Origin: an uncultured Caulobacterales bacterium | GTDB lineage: Bacteria > Pseudomonadota > Alphaproteobacteria > Caulobacterales > Caulobacteraceae | Assembly (NCBI GenBank): GCA_903837135.1 | Contig: CAILTK010000050.1 | Location: forward strand, 1-39,890 | DNA length: 39,890 nucleotides | Direction of reading: 5' to 3' | Part shown: positions 24,102-30,993 of the stretch, piece after piece | Numbering within the stretch: the stretch's first letter is position 1 | Layout of the letters: every line of letters starts with the position of its first letter | Notes under the pieces: model-generated | Database searches by the model: none | What the model was told of the DNA's origin: nothing | What the model saw: only the letters and a program-made list of their open reading frames with translations | Made by a program: the position numbers and the translations under genes

Positions 24102-25118
24102 ATGGCGGGCGAAACGGTTCTGGTGACCGGCGGGTCGGGCTATATCGGCGGCTGGTGCATCGTTCCCCTGTTGCAGCAGGGCTATACGGTGCGCACCACC
24201 GTCAGAAGCCTGTCGCGCGAGGCCGAGGTACGGGCGCGGCTGGCCGCCGAGGCGCCGACCGACAAGCTCAGTTTTTTCGCCGCCGACCTCTTGTCGGACG
24301 CCGGCTGGGACGAGGCGGCGACGGGCTGCGACTACGTCCTGCACGTGGCCTCGCCGCTCGGCGTCGGCGGCGCGACCGCGGAAACCCTGATCAAGCCCGC
24401 GCGCGAAGGGGCGATCCGGGCGGTGCGCGCCGCGATCAAGGCCGGCGTGAAGCGGGTGGTGCTGACCTCGTCGGTCTCGGCCACCGATCCGCCGATGGAC
24501 GCCCCGTTCGGCACGACGGACGAGACGGTGTGGACCGACCCGGCCGGCAAGGGGGTCAGCGCCTACGCCCAGTCCAAGACCCTGGCCGAGCGCGCGGCCT
24601 GGGATCTGATCGGCCGCGAAGGCGGCGCGACCAGCCTGGCGGTGGTCAATCCGGGTCTGGTGCTGGGGCCGGTGCTCGGCGCCGACTATTCGGACTCGGT
24701 GCAGGTGGTCGAGCGGCTGATGACCGGCCGCGTGCCGGGGGTTCCCCGTCTCGGCTTCAGCCTGGTGGACGTGCGCGACGTCGCCGACCTTCACCTCAAG
24801 GCCATGCTGGCCCCCGGGGCGGCCGGCCAGCGCTTCATCGCCGCCCATGACTTCCGCTGGATGGCGGAGATCGCCGAGGTGCTCCGCGCCCGGCTCGGGC
24901 CCAAGGCGGCCAAGGTCCCGACCCGCAAGGTCCCCGACCTCGTCGTCCGGCTGGTCAGCCTGTTCGACAAGGATCTGCGGGAGGTGACGCCCTATCTCGG
25001 CCAGAAGCGCGTCTTCTCGTCCGCCAAGGCCCAGACCCTGCTCGGCTGGCGCCCGCGACCGGTGGACGAGACCATCGTCGACTGCGCCGAAAGCCTGATC
25101 GCCCACGGCCTGGCCTGA
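24102..25118 (+). CDS. NAD(P)-dependent extended SDR, dihydroflavonol-4-reductase-like
   Basis: A 338-residue Rossmann-fold oxidoreductase. The ATG at 24102 (MAGETVLVTGGSGYIGG) follows GGAGG by five bases. Cofactor loop is VTGGSGYIGG; the RTTVRSLSRE segment with basic residues suggests NADP. Catalytic residues are Ser/Tyr/Lys: LTSSVSAT and YAQSK (YxxxK). VDVRDVADLHLKAML and FSLVDVRDVA are typical of the dihydroflavonol reductase/aldehyde reductase group. It probably reduces a ketone or aldehyde; the substrate is unknown. It is divergent from tam and the YbjQ remnant, with about 120 bases between, and followed by fumC after 65 bases on the same strand. Confidence 0.88.
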   Translation: MAGETVLVTGGSGYIGGWCIVPLLQQGYTVRTTVRSLSREAEVRARLAAEAPTDKLSFFAADLLSDAGWDEAATGCDYVLHVASPLGVGGATAETLIKPAREGAIRAVRAAIKAGVKRVVLTSSVSATDPPMDAPFGTTDETVWTDPAGKGVSAYAQSKTLAERAAWDLIGREGGATSLAVVNPGLVLGPVLGADYSDSVQVVERLMTGRVPGVPRLGFSLVDVRDVADLHLKAMLAPGAAGQRFIAAHDFRWMAEIAEVLRARLGPKAAKVPTRKVPDLVVRLVSLFDKDLREVTPYLGQKRVFSSAKAQTLLGWRPRPVDETIVDCAESLIAHGLA

Positions 25119-25183
25119 GACCGGCGCCGCCTTGATCGGCGGGGTGCGCGTGCTAAACCGCCCACGCCCTGCCGGAGAGTCCC

Positions 25184-26599
25184 ATGTCTGAGCCGCTGAG
25201 CCCTCCATCGGGCGCCACCCGCACCGAGACCGACACCTTCGGCCCGGTCGACGTGGACGCCAGCCGCTATTGGGGCGCCCAGTCGCAGCGCAGCCTGGGC
25301 AATTTCAAGATCGGCTGGGAGAAGCAGCCGGCCTCCATCGTCCGCGCCCTCGGCGTGATCAAGCGCGCCGCCGCCGAAGTGAACGTGGGCCTCGGCCGGC
25401 TCGATCCGGCGATCGGCGAGACCATCGTCAAGGCCGCCAACGAGGTGATCGAGGGCAAGCTCGACGCCCACTTCCCCCTGTCGGTCTGGCAGACCGGGTC
25501 GGGCACCCAGTCGAACATGAACGCCAACGAGGTGATCTCCAACCGCGCCATCGAGATGCTGGGCGGGGAGATGGGCTCCAAGAAACCGGTTCATCCCAAC
25601 GACCACGTCAACATGAGCCAGTCGTCGAACGACACCTATCCGACGGCCATGCACATCGCCGCCTCCGAAGAGATCGTCCACCACCTGCTGCCGGCCCTGA
25701 AGACCCTTCGCGACGCGCTGAACGCCAAGGCCGAGGCCTGGAAGAGCGTGATCAAGATCGGCCGCACCCATACCCAGGACGCCACGCCCCTGACCCTCGG
25801 CCAGGAGTTCTCCGGCTATGCCCAGCAGGTCGCCAACGGGATCGCCCGGATCGAAAGCACCCTGCCGATGCTGATGCAGTTGGCCCAGGGCGGCACCGCG
25901 GTCGGCACCGGACTCAACGCGCCCGTCGGTTTCGCCGAACAGGTCGCCGCCAAGATCGCCGAGATCACCGGCCTGCCCTTCACCTCGGCCCCCAACAAGT
26001 TCGAGGCCCTGGCCGCGCACGACGCCATGGTCTTCACCCACGGCGCGCTCAACACGGTGGCCGCCAGCCTGTTCAAGATCGCCAACGACATCCGTTTCCT
26101 GGGATCGGGGCCGCGTTCGGGCCTCGGCGAGCTCTCCCTGCCGGAGAACGAGCCGGGCTCCTCGATCATGCCCGGCAAGGTCAACCCGACCCAGTGCGAG
26201 GCCCTGACCATGGTCTGCACCCGCGTGTTCGGCAACGAGACCACCCTGACCATGGCCGGCGCCTCGGGCCATTTCGAGCTCAACGTGTTCAACCCGGTCA
26301 TGGCCTACAGCCTCCTGCAGTCGGTGCGCCTGCTCGGCGACGCGGCCGAAAGCTTCACTGAACACTGCGTCGTGGGCATCGAGCCGCGGCTCGACAACAT
26401 CAAGGCCGGGCTCGACAAGAGCCTGATGCTGGTCACCGCCCTGGCCCCGAAGATCGGCTATGACGCCGCCGCCAAGATCGCCAAGACCGCGCACAAGAAC
26501 GGCACCACCCTGCGCGACGAAGCCGTCGGCGGCGGCTATGTCACCGACGCGGAGTTCGACGGACTGGTCCGCCCGGAGAAGATGATCTCGCCGGGCTGA
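25184..26599 (+). CDS. fumC: Class II fumarate hydratase (fumarase C)
   Basis: A 471-residue oxygen-stable fumarase that interconverts fumarate and malate in the citric acid cycle. The fumarase/aspartase signature [11 protein letters not shown] spans residues 325-335. Also visible are [14 protein letters not shown] near the N-terminus, [36 protein letters not shown], and [22 protein letters not shown] with the catalytic-region His. Length is normal (about 460-470). The start follows GGAGAG. The next gene, a PhyH-type dioxygenase, begins 4 bases after its stop, which suggests joint transcription but no known metabolic link. Confidence 0.96.
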   Translation: MSEPLSPPSGATRTETDTFGPVDVDASRYWGAQSQRSLGNFKIGWEKQPASIVRALGVIKRAAAEVNVGLGRLDPAIGETIVKAANEVIEGKLDAHFPLSVWQTGSGTQSNMNANEVISNRAIEMLGGEMGSKKPVHPNDHVNMSQSSNDTYPTAMHIAASEEIVHHLLPALKTLRDALNAKAEAWKSVIKIGRTHTQDATPLTLGQEFSGYAQQVANGIARIESTLPMLMQLAQGGTAVGTGLNAPVGFAEQVAAKIAEITGLPFTSAPNKFEALAAHDAMVFTHGALNTVAASLFKIANDIRFLGSGPRSGLGELSLPENEPGSSIMPGKVNPTQCEALTMVCTRVFGNETTLTMAGASGHFELNVFNPVMAYSLLQSVRLLGDAAESFTEHCVVGIEPRLDNIKAGLDKSLMLVTALAPKIGYDAAAKIAKTAHKNGTTLRDEAVGGGYVTDAEFDGLVRPEKMISPG

Positions 26600-26603
26600 G
26601 CCG

Positions 26604-27263
26604 ATGGAGCTCGACCGCGACGGCGCCGAACGGGCGGACCGGCGGCTGGCTGAGGACGAGATGGCGCAGCTCGCGATCCTGTCCGACGTCCTTGGGGACA
26701 GGCCTGGTCTTCGTGCGGGCGATGAGCCGGCGGCCCGCGCTCTGGTCGGCGCGGGCTCCACCTTGCTGGCGTTGGCGCGCGAACGCCTCGGTCAAGTCGC
26801 TCGGCCGGTGCGTGTGGTGGTGTTCGACAAGACGGCCGGCCGAAATTGGGGTGTCGCTTGGCACCAGGACCGCACCATCGCCGTCGTCGCTCGGGTCGAT
26901 ACGACTGGTTATGGTCCCTGGTCGCGCAAGAACGGGGTCGTGCATGTGGAGCCGCCGTTCGAGGTGCTGGCGGGCATGCTGACCGTTCGTGCGCACCTCG
27001 ACGCCTGCGACGAGACTAACGCCCCGTTGATCGTCGCCAAGGGATCGCACCGCGTCGGCAAGGTCGCCGCGAGCCAGGCTGCAGAGTTCGCCTTGGGTTT
27101 CGAACAAGCCTTCTGCCTCGCGGAGGCCGGGGAAATCTGGCTGTATCGGACCCCCATCCTCCATACTTCAAGGCCCGCCGAGGCGCCCCGCCGCCGACGC
27201 GTGCTGCAGGTGGACTTCACGACGGCTGTGCTGCCGGATGGGTTGGCCTGGGCGATGGGCTAA
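26604..27263 (+). CDS. PhyH-type Fe(II)/2-oxoglutarate dioxygenase
   Basis: A 219-residue protein of the phytanoyl-CoA dioxygenase group. The iron facial triad can be placed: His87 and Asp89 in WGVAWHQDR, and distal His187 in PILHTSRPAEAPRRRR, where an Arg in RRRRVLQVDF would bind 2-oxoglutarate. NAPLIVAKGSHRVGK is the usual mid-barrel strand. The substrate is unknown; small bacterial members act on diverse amino acids or phosphonates. It follows fumC by only 4 bases. Its codon use and spacing look normal for the region. The ATPase gene starts 50 bases after its stop. Confidence 0.8.
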   Translation: MELDRDGAERADRRLAEDEMAQLAILSDVLGDRPGLRAGDEPAARALVGAGSTLLALARERLGQVARPVRVVVFDKTAGRNWGVAWHQDRTIAVVARVDTTGYGPWSRKNGVVHVEPPFEVLAGMLTVRAHLDACDETNAPLIVAKGSHRVGKVAASQAAEFALGFEQAFCLAEAGEIWLYRTPILHTSRPAEAPRRRRVLQVDFTTAVLPDGLAWAMG

Positions 27264-27313
27264 TCAAAGCGCGTCGAATCGCCACCGTTGCAATCAGGCG
27301 CTAACTTGCACCC

Positions 27314-28045
<732 letters not shown>

Positions 28046-28053
28046 GCGCCTGA

Positions 28054-28070
28054 CTGGGATTCGAACCGAC
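28054..28070 (-). other. tRNA T-arm-like fragment
   Basis: Read on the minus strand this segment is GGTTCGAATCCCAG plus flanks, the consensus of the TPsiC arm of tRNAs. Only part of the stem can pair, and no anticodon or D arm is found upstream, so it is not a functional tRNA. It lies directly after the ATPase stop codon and before ccdA. It could be a leftover attachment site or tRNA 3' end, or chance. Confidence 0.3.
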
Positions 28071-28091
28071 TATCGTGCTAGGTTGCGGGCC

Positions 28092-28334
28092 ATGGGCAAG
28101 CCCGAACTCCGCCTCGGAATCGACCCTGAACTGCTGGCGCAGGCGGAGCGCCTCGGTCTGTCCGTCGCCGGCATGAGCGAGACGGCGCTTCGACTGCACC
28201 TTCAGAAAGTCGACCCGAAAGGCGCCGAGGAACGGGCGCGTCGCTGGGCCGAGGACAACGCCGAGGCGATCAAAGCCTACAACGATCGCATAGAGCGGAA
28301 CGGGCCGTTCGGAGACGACCTTCGGACGTGGTGA
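28092..28334 (+). CDS. CcdA-family antitoxin
   Basis: An 80-residue type II antitoxin. The ATG at 28092 (MGKPELRLGIDPELLAQAERLGLSV) gives the N-terminal DNA-binding ribbon-helix-helix part. The C-terminal RARRWAEDNAEAIKAYNDRIERNGPFGDDLR is the CcdA toxin-binding tail (family pattern RWxxENxxAIxxYNxxVExxGxF). It overlaps the next gene by 4 bases (GTGA). The CcdB toxin it should neutralise is frameshifted, so the module is probably decaying. A second CcdA-like gene lies at 29462. Confidence 0.88.
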   Translation: MGKPELRLGIDPELLAQAERLGLSVAGMSETALRLHLQKVDPKGAEERARRWAEDNAEAIKAYNDRIERNGPFGDDLRTW

Positions 28335-28644
28335 TCCGGCAGTTCGACGTCTTCCTCAATCCGTCAACGGCGAGTCGGGTCTCCGCTCCATTTGTGTTGT
28401 CCTCCAGTCGGAATACGCGGGCGAGCTTCAGACCTCGATCGTAGCGCCGCTCTACAAGAGGAGCGACGCAGATCTTCTGACGGCCATTACCGTTGAAATG
28501 AAGCTCGATGAACAGAATTTGATCGCGTCGATTCCAGAGCTGGCCGCGATCAACAATCGTTCGCTGCGGACCAAGACCGGTACAGCTGTCGCGTATGAAG
28601 ACCAGATCCGCCGCGCCCTCGACCGATTGTTCACCGGCTTCTGA
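28331..28644 (+). pseudogene. Frameshifted CcdB toxin (gyrase inhibitor) gene
   Basis: The GTG at 28331 (GTGA overlap with ccdA) starts VIRQFDVFLNPSTASRVSAP, the CcdB N-terminus, in a frame that stops at 28442-28444 after 37 codons. From about 28390 the toxin continues in another frame as ICVVLQSEYAGELQTSIVAP, LLTAITVEMKLDEQNLI, ELAAINNRSL and DQIRRALDRLFTGF, ending at the TGA 28642-28644. Joined, these give a full-length CcdB of about 105 residues including the C-terminal gyrase-binding end. One missing (or two extra) base near 28375-28395 explains the break. Inactivation is likely, although a sequencing error must be excluded. Confidence 0.85.
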
Positions 28645-28646
28645 AC

Positions 28647-29039
28647 TCAGGCCTCCACCACCTCCATGCCCACGGGCGCCAGCGCCAGTTGGGCGAGTTG
28701 CAGGTCCTTGAGGGCGAAGGGGATGCCGATGATGCTGACCGCTTCGGTCACGGCGATCAGCAGATGGCTGAGGGCGATGTACCAGCCGGCGAACACGAAC
28801 CAGACCACGTTGAGGATCGCGCCGAGGCAGCCGGTGCCGAGGTCGCTGTGGCCGAGGTCGGCGCGCGCCACGATCTTCTTGCCGAACGGCCAGAAGGCGA
28901 AGCCGGCGATCCGCCACGCCGCCAGCGCCCAGGGCAGACCCACGATGGTGAGGGCCAGGATGAAGCCGCCGAGCAGCCACAAGAGGCCCGAAATCCACCC
29001 GCCCCAGATGAACCACAGGATGTTGAGCAGCAGCTTCAT
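28647..29039 (-). CDS. YccF family (DUF307) inner-membrane protein
   Basis: A 130-residue membrane protein. The ATG at 29039 (MKLLLNILWFIWGGWISGLLWLLGGFILALTIVGLPW) follows GGAGG. The YccF repeats are visible: two copies of a module with LNxxWFxxxGWxxxxxxLxxxxxxxxxIVGIPFxxxxxxLAxLAL, the second as GAILNVVWFVFAGWYIALSHLL and IIGIPFALKDLQLAQLALAPVG. The duplication makes it clear. Function is unknown; it occurs widely in proteobacteria. It converges with the ccdB remnant, whose stop is 2 bases away. Confidence 0.88.
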   Translation of the reverse strand: MKLLLNILWFIWGGWISGLLWLLGGFILALTIVGLPWALAAWRIAGFAFWPFGKKIVARADLGHSDLGTGCLGAILNVVWFVFAGWYIALSHLLIAVTEAVSIIGIPFALKDLQLAQLALAPVGMEVVEA

Positions 29040-29129
29040 CGCGTCCTCCAAAGTCCGCCTTCAGATGGGCGCGGTTTCGCCCCGGTAAAAGCCGTCCGTT
29101 GATTACTTCGTCTTAAGCCGGGCGCGCCG

Positions 29130-29357
29130 TCAGCTCCAGCGCGCCTTGGCTTCATCCTTGGTGATGGCCAGATGGACCCGATCGCCGTCGATATAATCGA
29201 CCCACGCCAGGGGTATGTAGTGGTGCACGCCAAGGGTCGCGATGTCGAACTTGGCCAGTTCGATCCGGTCGCCCTTCACGTGGTCGACGCGGCCCACATG
29301 GTGGCCGTCCGAGGACTGGACGTCCATGTGTTCGCGGATCTCGCTGCCGCTGATCAT
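29130..29357 (-). CDS. DUF2171 family protein
   Basis: A 75-residue protein. The ATG at 29357 (MISGSEIREHMDVQSSDGHHVGRVDHVKGDRIEL) has AGGAGG seven bases upstream. The family core, V.SSDG..VG.VD.V.GD.I.L, then HHYIPLAWVDYIDGDRVHLAITKDEAKARW, is typical of DUF2171, a PRC-barrel-like small fold. Function unknown; members are common in Caulobacterales and may respond to stress. The gene sits between YccF and a divergent CcdA-like gene, about 105 bases away. Confidence 0.82.
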   Translation of the reverse strand: MISGSEIREHMDVQSSDGHHVGRVDHVKGDRIELAKFDIATLGVHHYIPLAWVDYIDGDRVHLAITKDEAKARWS

Positions 29358-29461
29358 CGGATCACCTCCTGCGGACAAACCGCGCCCGGCTGAAACTCCG
29401 ACGGCGTGAGCGGGTTTCCATTCCTGCGCCGCGGGTTATGCTTTCCGGGCGAGGATTCGTC

Positions 29462-29668
29462 ATGAAGACCGATGTCCATCTGAGGCTCGACCCGGAGCTG
29501 GTGACCAAGGCGGAGGCGCTCGGCGCGCTGGAGGCGGTGGTGGACCAGGCGCTGCGCGAGGCGGTCGGCCCGGACGGACAGCAGCGACGGCGTCGCTGGG
29601 CTGAGGACAACGCCCTTCTGATCGAAGCCCTGGCCGGCGGGGCGGCGGAAACGGCCCCCTGGCCATGA
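29462..29668 (+). CDS. CcdA-like orphan antitoxin
   Basis: A 68-residue CcdA-like protein. MKTDVHLRLDPELVTKAEALGAL aligns with the DNA-binding part of the ccdA product at 28092, and QRRRRWAEDNALLIEAL with its toxin-binding tail. There is no ccdB downstream; instead its stop overlaps a DUF4169 gene by 4 bases (ATGA). It is a second CcdA paralogue within 1.4 kb, either from an old module that lost its toxin or repurposed as a regulator. Whether it can replace the antitoxin upstream is unknown. Confidence 0.75.
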   Translation: MKTDVHLRLDPELVTKAEALGALEAVVDQALREAVGPDGQQRRRRWAEDNALLIEALAGGAAETAPWP

Positions 29669-29862
29669 GCGGAGACATCATCAATCTGAACAAGGCGCGC
29701 AAGGCCAAGGCCAAGCGCGAGTCGCAGTCCGGCGCCAAGTCCAACCGGATGAAGTTCGGGCGCGGCAAGGCCGAGATCATGGCCGAAAAGCGCGACGCCG
29801 AACGCGCGACGCGAACGCTCGAGCAGCACCGGCTGGAGCGGGCTCCCGGCGAGCCGGATTAG
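29665..29862 (+). CDS. DUF4169 family protein
   Basis: A 65-residue, strongly basic protein. MSGDIINLNKARKAKAKRESQSGAKSNRMKFGRGKAEIMAEKRDAERATRTLEQHRLE matches the DUF4169 pattern MAEIINLNxxRKAxAR...NRxxFGRTKAExxxExxxxExxxRxLDxHR. Function is unknown, but it is typical of alphaproteobacteria. It overlaps the CcdA-like gene start-to-stop and its stop overlaps the convergent COQ4 stop by 4 bases. Confidence 0.85.
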   Translation: MSGDIINLNKARKAKAKRESQSGAKSNRMKFGRGKAEIMAEKRDAERATRTLEQHRLERAPGEPD

Positions 29863-30674
29863 GCCGCGATCCGGCGTCCGATGGCGCCGTCCCGGCGCTG
29901 CGCGGGCACGGCGAGATAGGCCGCCGGCGGCGTCTGCAGGTTCAGTCGCGCGCGCGCGACCTCCAGCGGCAGCTGCAGCAGCGCCTCGAAATCCTCGCCC
30001 GGCAGCCAGGCGGCCGTCTTGCCCCGGCGATAGGCTTCGCGTACCGCGCGCACCGCCGCCTTGCCGCCTTCCTCGCGCCGGGCGCGCAGGGCGCCGCCGA
30101 CGGCGATCACCGCCCAGCCGAGCGAGCGGGTCTGGGCGTAGGAGAAGGCCACCAGGCAGAGTTCGCCCAGGGCGTCGCGGCCGTAGCCGGTAAGGATGTG
30201 CCAGATGTCGTGGGTGTCGCGGATGCGCCGGCCATACCAGGCGACCGGATGCTCGAGGTCGATGCCGCCGCCGGTCCGCCGCGCCGCCTTGCGGCTTTCC
30301 TCTGCCAGCCCCTCGGCGGAAAGGTTTTCGGCGCGCATGAACGCGCGATACGCCGCGCCCACCGTGCCGGGGGCGAAACTGTCGAGGTAGGCCGGATCGT
30401 TCAGCCGGTCGTTGAGCTCGAGCCGGCGATAGGCCAGCCGGCCGCCCTCCACGGTCGAGGTCAGCCTGCGATAGCCGCGCAGGGTCGAATTGCCGTTCAT
30501 CGCCTGCATGATCTCGAACACCTGCTGGGTGTCCTCCTTGTCCTTCATCAGCCGGCCGAAGGCGCGCAGGGCGCGGATCGGCTGCAGCCGCTGGCGCGGC
30601 AGGCGCGTCGGCGCAGTCGCGGCGGAAGGCTCGCCGGTGCGGGCGAAAGTGGATTGCAGGGCGGCGTCGGTCAT
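29859..30674 (-). CDS. COQ4 family ubiquinone biosynthesis protein
   Basis: A 271-residue protein of the COQ4 family, which supports ubiquinone synthesis (recently linked to C1 ring decarboxylation/hydroxylation in eukaryotes). The zinc-binding signature HDxxHxxxxxxxxxxGE is visible as RDTHDIWHILTGYGRDALGELCLVAF. The N-terminal PIRALRAFGRLMKDKEDTQQVFEIMQAM is also typical. Length fits. The start at 30674 lies close to the divergent RHH gene. Free-living bacteria mostly use other decarboxylases; COQ4 is common in this lineage. Confidence 0.88.
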   Translation of the reverse strand: MTDAALQSTFARTGEPSAATAPTRLPRQRLQPIRALRAFGRLMKDKEDTQQVFEIMQAMNGNSTLRGYRRLTSTVEGGRLAYRRLELNDRLNDPAYLDSFAPGTVGAAYRAFMRAENLSAEGLAEESRKAARRTGGGIDLEHPVAWYGRRIRDTHDIWHILTGYGRDALGELCLVAFSYAQTRSLGWAVIAVGGALRARREEGGKAAVRAVREAYRRGKTAAWLPGEDFEALLQLPLEVARARLNLQTPPAAYLAVPAQRRDGAIGRRIAA

Positions 30675-30690
30675 GGTGGCCTCGGGGTGC

Positions 30691-30716
30691 GACGCCTGAA
30701 TATGACGCAGGCGTCA
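30691..30716. promoter_or_regulatory. Nested palindromes between coq4 and RHH gene (candidate operator)
   Basis: GACGCCTG (30691-30698) and CAGGCGTC (30708-30715) form a perfect 8-bp inverted repeat, and TGACGC AG GCGTCA (30703-30716) is a second perfect palindrome sharing the right arm. GACGC also recurs as a direct repeat. It lies in the 66 bases between the divergent starts. RHH proteins bind such short repeats, so autoregulation by the neighbouring RHH protein is plausible. A T run at 30718-30723 also makes it look like a terminator on the plus strand. Confidence 0.4.
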
Positions 30717-30740
30717 CTTTTTTGCAAGGAGCTTCCCGGA

Positions 30741-30947
30741 GTGCTGGTCAAACGCTCGGTCAACCTGTCCGGCCACGCCACCTCGCTGGCCCTCGAGACG
30801 GAGTTCTGGACCGTGCTGGAGCGCATGGCCGTGGGCCGAAGCCTGGCCGCCCTGATCGGCGAGATCGACGACCGCCGCGGCGACCAGCCCCTCGCCTCCG
30901 CCTGCCGCGTGGCGGCGCTGCGATGGGCGGAGGGAGAATGTGGGTAA
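30741..30947 (+). CDS. Ribbon-helix-helix (RHH_4 type) DNA-binding protein
   Basis: A 68-residue protein. The GTG start at 30741 is preceded by AAGGAG at ten bases. VKRSVNLSGHATSLALETEFWTVLERMAVGRSLAALIGEIDDRRGDQPLASACRVAALRW matches the RHH_4 pattern KRSVxIxGHxTSxxLExxFWxxLxxIAxxxxxSLxxLIxEID. Such proteins are nearly universal in alphaproteobacteria and presumed regulators. It is divergent from coq4. A hairpin at 30958-30986 follows and separates it from the convergent M1 peptidase gene. Confidence 0.85.
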   Translation: MLVKRSVNLSGHATSLALETEFWTVLERMAVGRSLAALIGEIDDRRGDQPLASACRVAALRWAEGECG

Positions 30948-30956
30948 CGACGGCGA

Positions 30957-30987
30957 AAATCCTCCTCCCCGCGCGGGAGAGGGATTA
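30957..30987. terminator. Bidirectional terminator-like hairpin between convergent genes
   Basis: AATCC...CTCCCCGCGCGGGAG...GGATT forms a stem with a small bulge between the RHH gene stop (30947) and the M1 peptidase stop (30994). The flanking sequence reads TT/AA on both sides, so it could act in either direction. No long T run. Confidence 0.5.
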
Positions 30988-30993
30988 ACCCCC

